From Kiritimatiellia bacterium (GTDB lineage: Bacteria; Verrucomicrobiota; Kiritimatiellia; RFP12; UBA1067): DNA of 41,871 nucleotides. Made by a program: the position numbers and the translations under genes. The stretch is taken from contig JAKSOZ010000012.1 of assembly GCA_024405265.1 (NCBI GenBank), forward strand, positions 1-41,871. Direction: 5' to 3'. This document shows, piece after piece, positions 25,906-35,620 of this stretch (the first letter of the stretch is position 1; each line of letters starts with the position of its first letter). Under the pieces are notes generated by a model. That model did not search any database and had not been told where the DNA came from. It saw only the letters and a list, made by a program, of their open reading frames with translations.

Positions 25906-26466
25906 TCAGTAGCCGATGTTGATGATCGGCATAACGGGCGTATCGCTGTCACGAATGACGTTGATAAGGCCGACCTGGAAACCATAAAGAGTCTCGGCGC
26001 GGTTGATAAGGCCGACCTGGAAGCCGTTGACGCTACCGGCGACGTTGATAAGGCCGAGCTGAAGGCCATCGGAACCGATCGTTTCGTTCCAGAGACCGAC
26101 CTGCGCACCGGCGAGATCGCCGCGGCCGACGGAGTTGTAGAGACCGACCTGAAGACCGCCGGCGTAGTCCTTAACATCGTTGCGAAGAACGTTGAGCTGG
26201 ATACCTTCGAAGTAGATCGAACGACCCCAGAGGCCGAGATCGATACCGGTGATCGAGTCATGGCAGCTCGAGAAAGGAATCGTGAGGCGAAGGCCGATGA
26301 TATCAGGCGAGTTCGGCCACTGGCAAATAGCGATGGGCGAGGGCCAGATCGCGGACTGTTCGCGCGGAATGCGCTTGATAGTGGCGTCCGTCTTATCGGC
26401 GTCATCCTTAGCGAAAAGCGGCATCGCCATAGCGACGACGAGAGCGATCGAGAACAATTTCTTCAT
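25906..26466 (-). CDS. Secreted GLxN-repeat protein (LA_2272-type surface repeat)
   Basis: The 186-residue protein begins with a signal peptide (MKKLFSIALVVAMAMPLFA). The second half is built from about five repeats of roughly 14 residues, such as FQVGLINRAETLYG, LQLGLINVAGSVNG and AQVGLWNETIGSDG. Such repeats resemble the LA_2272/LA_2273 surface repeat first noted in Leptospira; they probably form a beta-structure at the cell surface. The DNA repeats as well (unit about 42 bases, with the phrase GTTGATAAGGCCGACCTG on the plus strand). It is the first gene of a long operon that continues to DUF2062, dnaX and comF. The function is unknown. Confidence 0.72.
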   Translation of the reverse strand: MKKLFSIALVVAMAMPLFAKDDADKTDATIKRIPREQSAIWPSPIAICQWPNSPDIIGLRLTIPFSSCHDSITGIDLGLWGRSIYFEGIQLNVLRNDVKDYAGGLQVGLYNSVGRGDLAGAQVGLWNETIGSDGLQLGLINVAGSVNGFQVGLINRAETLYGFQVGLINVIRDSDTPVMPIINIGY

Positions 26467-26501
26467 TTGGATTACTCCTTCAGTTTAGTTTTATTGAGGT
26501 T

Positions 26502-26530
26502 ATTATATGCTTTTTCTGCGGAAAAATCAA
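26502..26530 (-). promoter_or_regulatory. Sigma-70-like promoter for the GLxN-repeat / dnaX operon
   Basis: TTGATT (26525-26530) and a perfect TATAAT (26502-26507) are 17 bases apart on the minus strand, just after the cyclophilin stop. A 6-base-arm inverted repeat (26511-26526) fills the spacer and may be an operator. The ribosome site GGAG lies before the ATG at 26466. Confidence 0.78.
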
Positions 26531-26533
26531 GGG

Positions 26534-27031
26534 TTATCGAATATGAACCTTTTTGATCACGACAGGAACTTCAGGGACGTTCTGGTGGTAACCGCAATTC
26601 CCGGTCGGGACTTTCGCGATCTTATCGACGATTTCGATACCGTCGATAACCTCGCCGAAGACCGCGTATCCGAATCCCTGAGGAGTCGGTTGCGAGAAAT
26701 CGAGGAAGTCGTTGTCGACGAGATTGATGAAGAACTGGCTCGTCGCGGAGTCTATAACCATCGTACGCGCCATCGCGATAGTGCCGCGCTTGTTCTTTAG
26801 CCCGTTCATCGCTTCGTTCTTGATCGGCTCTTTCGTAGGCTTCTGATTCATATTGCGATCGAAGCCGCCGCCCTGAATCATGAATCCTTCGATAACGCGG
26901 TGAAAAGTCGTGCCGTCGTAGTGGCCGGACGCGGCATAATCTAAGAAGTTCTTGACCGTGATAGGCGCCTTATCTTCGTTAAGCGCGACCGTGATCGAGC
27001 CGAGAGAAGTCTCGATAATGACCTGTTTCAT
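26534..27031 (-). CDS. Peptidyl-prolyl cis-trans isomerase, cyclophilin type
   Basis: The protein has 165 residues from the ATG at 27031. I chose this start because the cyclophilin domain begins there ([13 protein letters not shown]) and the codon lies one base after the stop of the upstream gene; an in-frame ATG at 27073 would overlap that gene by 41 bases. The motifs [13 protein letters not shown] (with the catalytic Arg) and [12 protein letters not shown] are clear. It catalyses proline isomerisation. No signal peptide is seen, so it is probably cytoplasmic (PpiB-like). Confidence 0.93.
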   Translation of the reverse strand: MKQVIIETSLGSITVALNEDKAPITVKNFLDYAASGHYDGTTFHRVIEGFMIQGGGFDRNMNQKPTKEPIKNEAMNGLKNKRGTIAMARTMVIDSATSQFFINLVDNDFLDFSQPTPQGFGYAVFGEVIDGIEIVDKIAKVPTGNCGYHQNVPEVPVVIKKVHIR

Positions 27032-27032
27032 T

Positions 27033-27386
27033 TTACTCTTGTACCTCTTGGATGGAATTGGGAACCGGCGCAACGTCGGGAACGACGGGGGCGGACGCGA
27101 GCTTCAAAATCTGATCGAGCTTACCTTCGATGCGATCGAGCTGAGCCTTCGAGTCGTTGAGCTTCAAGTCGATAGCGCCGGCTTTCGCGTCGACTTCTTC
27201 GACCTTCGCGGTGAGCTGCTTGGAGCGGACGTCGATACGAGCCTGAATCTCGAGCGATTCGCCGCGGACCGTGTCGCGAACTTCCGCATTCGAGACGCCC
27301 TGGTTGAACCAGAACCAAAGATATGCGAGCGCGGCCAAAACCGCCAATAGGAATATACCCTTTAATAATGCCAATAATGCTTTCAT
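27033..27386 (-). CDS. Small single-pass membrane protein with coiled coil
   Basis: The 117-residue protein has one hydrophobic segment (about residues 7-28, [21 protein letters not shown]) followed by a helical region (about 35-95) with heptad-like spacing of Leu and Ile, and a proline/valine-rich tail. It belongs to no family I recognise. It starts 12 bases after the stop of the giant LamG protein and ends 1 base before the cyclophilin start, so it could be read from the same message. The ATG is preceded by AAGGAAATC. A role as a periplasmic coiled-coil linker is only a guess. Confidence 0.75.
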   Translation of the reverse strand: MKALLALLKGIFLLAVLAALAYLWFWFNQGVSNAEVRDTVRGESLEIQARIDVRSKQLTAKVEEVDAKAGAIDLKLNDSKAQLDRIEGKLDQILKLASAPVVPDVAPVPNSIQEVQE

Positions 27387-27398
27387 GATTTCCTTATC

Positions 27399-30300
27399 TT
27401 AGTTATTCTTCGTACAAGTCGTTTTGATAAAGGTGGCAGGAGCGAGGACCGTGATCTCCGCGTCGCCGCTTCCGTTGAGTGTAACAGGAGTATCGTTGAC
27501 CATCAAAGCGAGCGACGAATATCCCGCTCGAATTTCAGCGTGAACGATAAGCGTATTGCCTTCGATCGCGAGACCCTCTTCGTCGACAATGCCGTCCTTG
27601 ATCCAGAGCTTCGTCCCCTTCGTTTCGATAAGCACGATCGGGATAATCGTTAGCGGTTGATCTGAAACGATCACCTTGGAGATGTCGATCGTATTATCTT
27701 TGGAAGACAAGACAACGAACGAAATCGTACCGTTCTTGATATAATACCCTTCCTCAGCAGTGTAAGTAACCTCTAACTTCGTTCCTTCCATGACCGAAAT
27801 CATATTGTCGGAATCGGGCTCGACAAGCTGTCCATCAGCCTTAACCGTAACAGTAGTATGCTCAATGGTCGGGATGATAATGCCCTCGACATTGATCTTC
27901 TCAGCATAAAGCATTCCATCTCTCACCACAGGTTGATACTTCATGGGCTGACCGTTAGTCTTGATCTGAATATATGTGGGGAGCTTGATGCCTTCAGTAA
28001 TACCGCTGAGAATCGGAGCACTGTCATCGTTAACGACAGCGGTAAGAATATCAGGAAGATCAATATTGAAACCTTCCGGAATGGTAATGATATCGCTCCC
28101 CTTCGTGGTGTCAATCGCCTTGACCGACAATCTGCCACTACCGACCAAAGTACCATCACCAGCTAAAGTTCCGACCGACAAATCGGATCCGACATCAAGC
28201 GTCGCGCCGTCATGAACGATGATTGTAGCGTCAGTCGCGGAAACGGCAGAACGGCGGGTCGCGAAGGTTCCGCCTTGGACGTTAATCGTACCATTACCGT
28301 TGATTGTCAAGTTAACAACCGCAAAGACATTCGTGCCTGTCTTGGAGAGCGTTACATCATTAGACATATTCATCGTAACAGCAGACCATTGTCCTCCAAC
28401 CAAACCGAAATGTTGTGTACCACCGATGGTCGAGTCTTTGGTCACATTAAGAGTTTTAATCGGATATGCATGGTTCGAATAAGTTGAATCGAGACCGTTA
28501 ACCGCCTTATTATTTACGAAAGAACCTCCATCAAGAGTCAAAACCGTCGTTGATGCTCCGCTTAAACCATTTTGATCGAACGAAGCTCCATCCTTAACGA
28601 TAACTTCTGATGCTCCAACAAATTGAGAGTTAGAGTTCATCTTGAAATCGGAAGCGGTTACGATAACCGGCTTATTGCCCGTAATCGTCCCCGTGTAAGT
28701 TCCATTATCATTGAAACGAATAAAGCCGTTATCGATATTGAAACCGACATTATACATCGAACCGGGAACGATGAATGTACCGAGGCCGATCTTACGAATC
28801 GGGTTAATCGTGCCGGAGAAATTATATGGGTAAGCGGTAGTTTCTTCACCTTCATTCATTGCTACGAAGGTAATATGCGTATTCGCGCCAAGCGAAACCA
28901 TGCCCGAAATACGCGACTGAAGATAGAGGTCACCGCAGAATCCCGTCGCATCGACAGGTGCATTCAGAATGTAATCGGGATTATCATTCGGAGTTGCAAC
29001 GTCACCTAAATCTTCGAGCGTCAAGAACTTGAATTCATGTTCATCTAAGGTATAGCTCGTGTCAGAATTCTTGACCGTTACGCCATTAGCCGTAATGACG
29101 TCATTAACCTTAATCGCCTTGACTTCATCGGCATTAATGGTGACATTACGCTCACCTTCTGTCGGCCAATTGATAACCGAACCATTGGACTTCTTCCACG
29201 AATTTTCTCGCGTCCAAACATTGCGCTCATCGTCATCGCCGCCCATATCGGCCGGATCGGCCTGACGCGTATAAAGACCATCGTCTTCAACTTCGACAAG
29301 CTGAATACCTGCGAGACCCAATCGTCCGTTCGATTTGTCAGGATAGGTCAAATAGATGTTTTCAATCGTTTCACCTGCCGCAAGACCAAGAGCTGCCGCG
29401 GACATACGATAACGGATATAGTTCGTACCCTCGACCATAGTCTCAGAGTCGCAATACGCCGCGCCGTTCCAACGCGTATCGGCAGTAGCGGCAATTGTGG
29501 AGCCATGTCCGTCACCTGCGAAGTATTTCCATTCGCCGTCATTGGCCTTAACGCCGATTGGAAGAAGTGAAATCGTTTCCGCAGTCTGGTCAGAAGCCTG
29601 GTAAATATAAAGGTCGAAAATCTGATAAGGAACGTCCGAGATACCGACTTCCCAGAAGAGCTTCCCGGTCGGAGTGGGCTTAAGGACACGTGTTTCGCTC
29701 GTTCCGTCGACATCCTGTGTTATCGTGAGCGCGGCAGTTGCGTTATCACCACTTAAGCGTTCCGAATCATCAAAATACGAATAGGTGAGCTTACCGTTAC
29801 CGGTCGTTTGCTTATTACGCCCACCAAGACCACTGCCGGCATTTACAAGATATGAGTTCGGCATATAATAGAATACTCTTGTATTGGCCAAAACTTCGCC
29901 GTTACCATCCTTAACCTTGAAGATTTCGGTGGTACCGGCGTCATTGTTATTGTAATCCTTCGAGTGATTCCAGAATATGCCCACGACCGGGAAGCCGCCG
30001 ACATTTTCATCCAATTCACCGATATGACCTTCGGTTGCGCCACGAGGACCGAACTTAATCGAAATCGAGTTCGTCTTCTTGATTAGGAGCAAACGATTAT
30101 CAATGATTTTCGCAAGTGCGTTCTCAGGCAAGTTGGTAAACGTGAGTTCTGTCGGCGCGATAACCGTCATCGGATCGATATCTTGCATGATACCGGTAGC
30201 GCCCGACTCAAACGATTCCAATTGTTCGCTCGTAAAGGTATATTCGGTTTCGGAATGGAGTTTACCGAAGTAGATAACCCCATCATGGACCACGCAGTCA

Positions 30301-33300
30301 GCGGTGATATCCTCTGCGTTTTCATCAATGATAGTGAGTCCCGTAGGAATCGAAGTAACACCTTCAACAACCGCGGCAATCTTGATAAACTTCGCAGGAC
30401 GAGTGATTTTGATCTTGGCATTGTTATGCGTTGGACCGAGCGGAATTTCTTGGAAATGTCCATCAGTCAGATCAAGAGTTTCGGAATTGAGAATAAGACC
30501 ATTAGTGGTATTGATAATACCGATTTCAGTATCCGTATGATAGATTTCCCAACCGGTCGGGAGATTGACCGCAGCAAATCCGGCTCCGTACGTAATCGAT
30601 GTTTTAGCGGTAATCAAGGGAAGCGGCTGACCTACCTGCGCTGCAGTAAGAAACTCGGGAGTCAAAGAAGAGCCGTCATATTTCGCCTCGGGTCCGAGAA
30701 TGAGCTTGCCGACGCCTTCCGCTTCACCTCCGACCAAACCGATGCCGGAGATTAAGCCGTTAACCGTAATTGAGCAGTTCGCGGAAAGACAATTAACGGA
30801 GCCGTTCAAAACCAAGTTCTTAACGACAGGCTTCGTACCGGCGGTGTAATTCTCTAGGTCAAGTGTCGCGCCGGAGGCGATTTCAAGCGTTCCGTCGGAG
30901 ATTCTCGGCTGCGCACCGCTATTATGCGCGAGTCTGAGTCCGCCGCTTGTGACGAGAATCTTGCCCGTGCCGGTAACTTGAGGGCAAGACATATAGGCCG
31001 GCTGATTGCCGATGATTTCGAGAGTATGCTCGCCTAATTCGATAGCGGTCGAGTTATTAAAGTGAAGCGAAAGGCCACAAGCGAAGCCATCACAATTGAT
31101 TGTAGCATCCCCTTCTAGAACGAGTTTGGAAATCGGGAATGCCGCTTTAATATCACTATGATGTGCCGCGGAATTTTTGTATGTCGCGCCTTCTTCTAGC
31201 GTCAAGCAATAAGTCGCGGATTGACTATAACCATTGCTCATTCCGTTCATATCAAGTGCCGCGCCGGTTTTGACGCGAATCGCACGATTGACGCCATAGG
31301 CGCCAAGGCACTTATTGTGACCCATCTTCAAAGTACCGCTCCTGACAAGAACGCTACCTGTAAAGCTGGAGTTATCGGCCGAAATCGTAACCGAATTACC
31401 ATCTCCCGCATTAACGGCAATCTGACCGATACCTTCAGTTTGACAAGTTACAACCCCATTAACCTCTCCGGGAGTATTGTAGCTGATAGTGCCGTTATCG
31501 ATATTGAAGGCATATCCATACATTGAGCTCGGAACGATAAAGGTACCGAGACCGACCTTGCCGATGGGATGCTGCAAGTTCGAGAAGGTATAAGGATACG
31601 CGGTAGTCTCTTCCGCGGCATTTTCTTCATCGCTCTTATTTTCATCAATACCTGCAACGAAGATTACGCGCGTTTCATCGCCGAGCGCAATCGCATCGGA
31701 AATACGAGCTTGGAGATAGAGCTTACCGGCAAAACCCGCTGCGCTAAGCTTACCGTTGATTACATAATCAGGGTCTTCCTTTTCTAAAGCTACTTCACCG
31801 AGATCCTCCAAGGTCTCGAAGCGGAACTCCGATCCTTCTTCGGAGGCGGTGTTGGTCAAAGTGATCATATCCGCCTTGACCTTAGTATCAACTATAATCT
31901 TTGATACTTGATCAGCATCGATGTTGACAAAAGGAACGCCCTCAACCGGCCAATTGACGGCATTACCGCCGGCATCGATCCACGATCCTTCCGCAGTCCA
32001 CTTAAGTTGCTCGTCGGTCGCATCCACAGGATCTGCACGGCGCGTCAATGTCGAATCGGTCGGAATCGTATAACTAGCGGTCTTATTATCAAGATTAAGT
32101 GTAGCATTAGCGGTAATCATTACCGAGCCGACATAGATCTGAGTTTTCGTCAAATCAAGTGAGCCAGTACTCTGTCCATGATATGTGAAAGTTCCATTGC
32201 AAAGCGTTAAAGTTTCACCTGGAACATAGCTTTCGGGGAATGTAAGCAAAGCCCCGTCTTGAATCGTCAGGCTACCGGGAAGTGCTGTTGTCGGAAGTTC
32301 GAACCTTCCTGCTTCGACGATGACATTTCCGGTGTAGCTACTTGGCAAGTTGACCTGGGGCTTGCCGGTATCGGGTGCATTTATGGTTAAGTTCCCCGAT
32401 AATGCTCCCGAAACTCTAAATGTAGCTTCTTCAGTCGGCGCGAAGACAAGCGAGCCCGCATGAGTATTCAAAGTCGGAATATCAACCGCCTTGGTGAACT
32501 CGAGAATGCCTTCTCCGTAACGATGGAGCGCGGCATCACCGGTATTAAGACGAACTTCGCTCTTGATTTGAAGCTTGGAATTCTCACCGACATACATCGC
32601 AAGGCCACGCGTTTGATCCGAAGCGAGAACTAACGCCGAAGCGCCCTTCTGCTCGATGACTGCCGGCTTATTCGTCTGATCGCTCGTCGAAGCGGGGACA
32701 TAAATCTGAGCGGTTTCTTCAGATGTGCCGCCTTGCCAACGGAAACAACCTTCTCCGGATTTAAGTCCGAAATTATGGCTGACATACGCCCCCGGGTCAA
32801 GGTAAAGGCGCTGACGATAGAAGAAAGTTTCAGAACCATTTTGAATAAAATTGAGTCTTCCTCCTTCATTAACACGGATAACACCGGTAATATTCGCGCC
32901 TCCGCTCCAACCACTCAAGTCGTTAGCGGTAAAATTAAGGGTCGCTCCGTTTTTAACGAGAACTGTCGGGTTGTCGTCTGTGTGTCCGGTTGCGAAAAGG
33001 TTACCGGCATTATTACGATACTTCATCGTGTGGACACCGGATTCGAAAATTAGGTGCGACTTCATCTGCGATGCGAGCGAAGCCGATATATTATAGTCGA
33101 GATGAACACCGGTAGTTTCGGAGCCGAGGAACTTGAATGTATTTCCCGAAGTACGGACAAACGAAAGGTACTCAGCACTCGGCGTAACATCCGCATTTGA
33201 AGCATCGATAACAAGCGTAAACGTTCCGGTCAAACCGGAAGCATTGAGGTTAAGCGGAAGTTTCTCCGCGCCAACGACATCAACATTACCCGATCCCGAG

Positions 33301-34883
33301 AATATAATAGCCTTCGCATTGATTGTATCAGATGTATCGATTGCAAGAGTCGAGTTGGCAGCAACTTCGATATTGACAATCAAATCATCCTGCCAATCAA
33401 CGGTCTTACTGCCATCCGACCAAACAAGATCACTCCAGTTGACATTACCCTCGATTGTCGTCGACAGGCTTGAGGAAGCGACATTGAAGAAGTCAATCGG
33501 CTCCGCGGCTGCAAGCTGCGCAATCTGCTCATTATTGACAACGTAATTGTAAATCGCATAATTTGCCGTCAGTGCAGGAGAAGGACGCTGATCATTGAGT
33601 CCCTTTGTACCCATAATCAATTTCGTGAGCGCATGAACCTCGCTTCCGCCCCAAATCTTGTTTTCTCCGCCTGGGTTCCACGTAACAACTTCCGTCCCGT
33701 TTGCGTAAATTTTAATGGAATTATCCCCTAACGAGGTAATGACAATATTCTGCCATTTATTCGGCGTATAGGGAATCGGCGTATCAAGCGAAGGGAAGCT
33801 TTTGTTGTTGTATATTTGAAACGCGTTATCGCCGTTTGCAACGTTCTCCAACTTATATTGCACATCGCCGATGTTAAATCCACACAAATCGCGCCATTGA
33901 TTCATCCCGTTGGGATTCACCCAGAAGCTTAGCGTCCACCCGGTATCATAGCCGACAAGGCCGTTTGACTCGTCCGCTAGTACATACGAACCTGTTACAT
34001 TTTGACCATTGCCGCTGGAAAGAGCCTTTGAGCCGAACTGCGAATTATCAGCAAAGGTTGGCGTACCATCGGTATCAAGTTTTCCTTCGATCGAAGCCGT
34101 ACCGAGATTCGTAGCGTCTCCATCAAGCGGGAAGTAATACTTCATCTCCTTCGGCTCGGGGAAAACGAAATCGGCGAAGTCAGTCGTCGTTCCACCGGTG
34201 TAGTGAATACCTTTGAAGATAGCGATGCCTTCAATCACAAGCCCATCTGCGGAAGGATTGGTAGCCGAGTTAATAGCTCCACCGACAGAGAATTTGCTTA
34301 TTGTTTTACCCGACCATTGTAGCTGCGATCCGTGACCACCTGAAAGCGAAGCGAGCGTAGCTCCGTAATAAACCGAGGTTCCTCCGCTGCCCATCTTCGC
34401 AGACATGAGTAGATAGCCCGACTCACCAATGGCGCTACTCGTCGTACATCCATTATAGTCACCGGCGCCTTCGATACAGCCATCAATCGTTCCATTTCCG
34501 GCAGCTTTCATACGAACACCGCCGCGATTACCGTTGCTAACTTCATAGCTCATGAGCGCGCGGCGTTGATCGGGAGATGCGGTGAACGACTTATACTTAA
34601 TCAGGATGACACCCGACGAACCGAAACTCGCGGTATCACTGATTGTTATCAGCGCACCTAAAGAATTACCGGTGGTCTGATTAATGGTTAAGGCATTTTC
34701 GGTAACCAAATTGCCGCGCGGATCGAGGGTATAGGTTATACCATCGGTAGTCTTCGCGGAAGCGGACTTGAAGTCACCTCCCCACACCGCGACAGGAGTC
34801 GGCGCTGCCCAGACCGCGGCAGAAGTGAAAACGAGAGTGAGCGCTAAAACGAGATAGCGATTAAAGATATTCTTAATGATCAT
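27399..34883 (-). CDS. Giant secreted protein with LamG domain and beta-helix-type repeats (2494 aa)
   Basis: I chose the ATG at 34883 because GGAGG (34890-34894) lies 6 bases upstream; an ATG at 34904 has no such site. The protein then starts with a signal peptide (MIIKNIFNRYLVLALTL..., cleavage after AVWA). Domains in order: an N-terminal LamG-like region (about 20-240), a clear LamG/concanavalin-like domain (about 245-460), then glycine/asparagine-rich beta-repeats typical of parallel beta-helices. Two related 200-residue modules occur near 955-1155 and 1878-2078. The C-terminus has a beta-sandwich-like domain (IPTIEHTTVTV...) also seen in the protein at 38089. I see no autotransporter barrel or PEP-CTERM anchor. 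It may bind surfaces or glycans. Confidence 0.85.
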   Translation of the reverse strand: MIIKNIFNRYLVLALTLVFTSAAVWAAPTPVAVWGGDFKSASAKTTDGITYTLDPRGNLVTENALTINQTTGNSLGALITISDTASFGSSGVILIKYKSFTASPDQRRALMSYEVSNGNRGGVRMKAAGNGTIDGCIEGAGDYNGCTTSSAIGESGYLLMSAKMGSGGTSVYYGATLASLSGGHGSQLQWSGKTISKFSVGGAINSATNPSADGLVIEGIAIFKGIHYTGGTTTDFADFVFPEPKEMKYYFPLDGDATNLGTASIEGKLDTDGTPTFADNSQFGSKALSSGNGQNVTGSYVLADESNGLVGYDTGWTLSFWVNPNGMNQWRDLCGFNIGDVQYKLENVANGDNAFQIYNNKSFPSLDTPIPYTPNKWQNIVITSLGDNSIKIYANGTEVVTWNPGGENKIWGGSEVHALTKLIMGTKGLNDQRPSPALTANYAIYNYVVNNEQIAQLAAAEPIDFFNVASSSLSTTIEGNVNWSDLVWSDGSKTVDWQDDLIVNIEVAANSTLAIDTSDTINAKAIIFSGSGNVDVVGAEKLPLNLNASGLTGTFTLVIDASNADVTPSAEYLSFVRTSGNTFKFLGSETTGVHLDYNISASLASQMKSHLIFESGVHTMKYRNNAGNLFATGHTDDNPTVLVKNGATLNFTANDLSGWSGGANITGVIRVNEGGRLNFIQNGSETFFYRQRLYLDPGAYVSHNFGLKSGEGCFRWQGGTSEETAQIYVPASTSDQTNKPAVIEQKGASALVLASDQTRGLAMYVGENSKLQIKSEVRLNTGDAALHRYGEGILEFTKAVDIPTLNTHAGSLVFAPTEEATFRVSGALSGNLTINAPDTGKPQVNLPSSYTGNVIVEAGRFELPTTALPGSLTIQDGALLTFPESYVPGETLTLCNGTFTYHGQSTGSLDLTKTQIYVGSVMITANATLNLDNKTASYTIPTDSTLTRRADPVDATDEQLKWTAEGSWIDAGGNAVNWPVEGVPFVNIDADQVSKIIVDTKVKADMITLTNTASEEGSEFRFETLEDLGEVALEKEDPDYVINGKLSAAGFAGKLYLQARISDAIALGDETRVIFVAGIDENKSDEENAAEETTAYPYTFSNLQHPIGKVGLGTFIVPSSMYGYAFNIDNGTISYNTPGEVNGVVTCQTEGIGQIAVNAGDGNSVTISADNSSFTGSVLVRSGTLKMGHNKCLGAYGVNRAIRVKTGAALDMNGMSNGYSQSATYCLTLEEGATYKNSAAHHSDIKAAFPISKLVLEGDATINCDGFACGLSLHFNNSTAIELGEHTLEIIGNQPAYMSCPQVTGTGKILVTSGGLRLAHNSGAQPRISDGTLEIASGATLDLENYTAGTKPVVKNLVLNGSVNCLSANCSITVNGLISGIGLVGGEAEGVGKLILGPEAKYDGSSLTPEFLTAAQVGQPLPLITAKTSITYGAGFAAVNLPTGWEIYHTDTEIGIINTTNGLILNSETLDLTDGHFQEIPLGPTHNNAKIKITRPAKFIKIAAVVEGVTSIPTGLTIIDENAEDITADCVVHDGVIYFGKLHSETEYTFTSEQLESFESGATGIMQDIDPMTVIAPTELTFTNLPENALAKIIDNRLLLIKKTNSISIKFGPRGATEGHIGELDENVGGFPVVGIFWNHSKDYNNNDAGTTEIFKVKDGNGEVLANTRVFYYMPNSYLVNAGSGLGGRNKQTTGNGKLTYSYFDDSERLSGDNATAALTITQDVDGTSETRVLKPTPTGKLFWEVGISDVPYQIFDLYIYQASDQTAETISLLPIGVKANDGEWKYFAGDGHGSTIAATADTRWNGAAYCDSETMVEGTNYIRYRMSAAALGLAAGETIENIYLTYPDKSNGRLGLAGIQLVEVEDDGLYTRQADPADMGGDDDERNVWTRENSWKKSNGSVINWPTEGERNVTINADEVKAIKVNDVITANGVTVKNSDTSYTLDEHEFKFLTLEDLGDVATPNDNPDYILNAPVDATGFCGDLYLQSRISGMVSLGANTHITFVAMNEGEETTAYPYNFSGTINPIRKIGLGTFIVPGSMYNVGFNIDNGFIRFNDNGTYTGTITGNKPVIVTASDFKMNSNSQFVGASEVIVKDGASFDQNGLSGASTTVLTLDGGSFVNNKAVNGLDSTYSNHAYPIKTLNVTKDSTIGGTQHFGLVGGQWSAVTMNMSNDVTLSKTGTNVFAVVNLTINGNGTINVQGGTFATRRSAVSATDATIIVHDGATLDVGSDLSVGTLAGDGTLVGSGRLSVKAIDTTKGSDIITIPEGFNIDLPDILTAVVNDDSAPILSGITEGIKLPTYIQIKTNGQPMKYQPVVRDGMLYAEKINVEGIIIPTIEHTTVTVKADGQLVEPDSDNMISVMEGTKLEVTYTAEEGYYIKNGTISFVVLSSKDNTIDISKVIVSDQPLTIIPIVLIETKGTKLWIKDGIVDEEGLAIEGNTLIVHAEIRAGYSSLALMVNDTPVTLNGSGDAEITVLAPATFIKTTCTKNN
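28655..29275 (-). repeat. Internal protein module copy 2 of the giant LamG protein
   Basis: This stretch encodes about 200 residues starting with TRQADP, then ENSW..INWPTEG, GDLYLQSRIS, TTAYPYNFSG and KIGLGTFIVPGSMYN. It matches the segment at 31430-32045, which has the same motifs in the same order. The pattern points to a duplication inside the gene. Confidence 0.8.
31430..32045 (-). repeat. Internal protein module copy 1 of the giant LamG protein
   Basis: This stretch encodes TRRADP, then EGSW..VNWPVEG, GKLYLQARIS, TTAYPYTFSN and KVGLGTFIVPSSMYG. It pairs with the copy at 28655-29275. The DNA has diverged more than the protein, so the duplication is not recent. Confidence 0.8.
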
Positions 34884-34889
34884 ATTCTT

Positions 34890-34894
34890 CCTCC
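34890..34894 (-). promoter_or_regulatory. Ribosome binding site that fixes the start of the giant LamG gene
   Basis: GGAGG on the minus strand lies 6 bases before the ATG at 34883-34881. It sits within the codons that follow an upstream ATG (34904), so the downstream start is the likely one. Confidence 0.75.
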
Positions 34895-34922
34895 ACAAAT
34901 TCATTTTTGATTTTCCAATAAA

Positions 34923-35351
34923 TCATTGCTCCATCGATGCGGGATTCAAAATATCAAGATCGGGGAAAAGCGTTTTGAAGTGCTTCTCATTGCGAGTAAT
35001 CAGTCCCCCTCCAATGCTCTTTGCATATGCCCCAATCAATACATCGGCTATCGGGCGTTTAATCTCTTCACCTGTCCGCTTACGCTGCACATGCCGATAC
35101 CACGAGTGATACGCCTCACGAACAACATCGTTGTTACTACCGAAATCAAACATAATCCAGTGTGATTCAAGAAACGCATCTTGTTCAAGTTGATTACCAC
35201 TAAAGCACGGCGCCAATTCAATATATGTAATGGGAGAAATAGCAAGAGGACAATCAAGTTTGCTATTCAAAACCTGTGCCGACGACGACGCGAAAGTCGG
35301 GTCATTGGTAAAAATATCAATAAGCACGCAAGTATCGACAACCCACGTCAT
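34923..35351 (-). CDS. PIN-domain nuclease, VapC-type toxin
   Basis: The 142-residue protein has the PIN layout: DTCVLIDIF near the N-terminus (first acid, D6), PITYIEL (Glu), RPIADVLIGAYA (Asp) and TRNEKHF near the end. VapC toxins cut RNA with these acidic residues and a metal ion. The start codon overlaps the stop codon of the previous small gene (TAATG at 35353-35349), so translation is coupled. It has no VapB-type partner that I recognise; the 89-residue protein upstream is its only nearby partner. It ends 39 bases before the giant LamG start. Confidence 0.85.
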   Translation of the reverse strand: MTWVVDTCVLIDIFTNDPTFASSSAQVLNSKLDCPLAISPITYIELAPCFSGNQLEQDAFLESHWIMFDFGSNNDVVREAYHSWYRHVQRKRTGEEIKRPIADVLIGAYAKSIGGGLITRNEKHFKTLFPDLDILNPASMEQ

Positions 35352-35620
35352 TATTCTTCACCCTCCCTCATCTCGCGCATATACATCTCGGTCGAGGCAA
35401 TATCAGGAATATACTTTTTTGCAATGCCGATAGCGTCCATAAAGTTTGGTCTACGGGCAACTTTCGTATTTAAGATCGATACATTACCGACTACCTGTCT
35501 AATGATCAATCCATTGAGACAATATACATTTGCAATGCCCTTCTCGCGAAGGTTATATTCTTGTGCCTGAAGGACAGCCTCCTCACCAATAGATGCGATT
35601 CTTTCTACGAAATTAGGCAT
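35351..35620 (-). CDS. Small antitoxin-like protein between a zeta-like ATPase and a PIN toxin
   Basis: The 89-residue protein has an N-terminal helix, then the segment KGIANVYCLNGLIIRQVVG. This resembles the small partner proteins often encoded after zeta-like ATPases (pattern GIPNVYxxNGxIxxE). After residue about 55 it continues with a helical, charged tail (DAIGIAKKYIPDIASTEMYMREMREGEE is split here: positions 62-89), longer than I would expect for that family. It overlaps the ATPase gene by 8 bases and the PIN gene by 1 base. I infer an antitoxin, possibly for both neighbours, but no DNA-binding motif was recognised. Confidence 0.65.
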   Translation of the reverse strand: MPNFVERIASIGEEAVLQAQEYNLREKGIANVYCLNGLIIRQVVGNVSILNTKVARRPNFMDAIGIAKKYIPDIASTEMYMREMREGEE

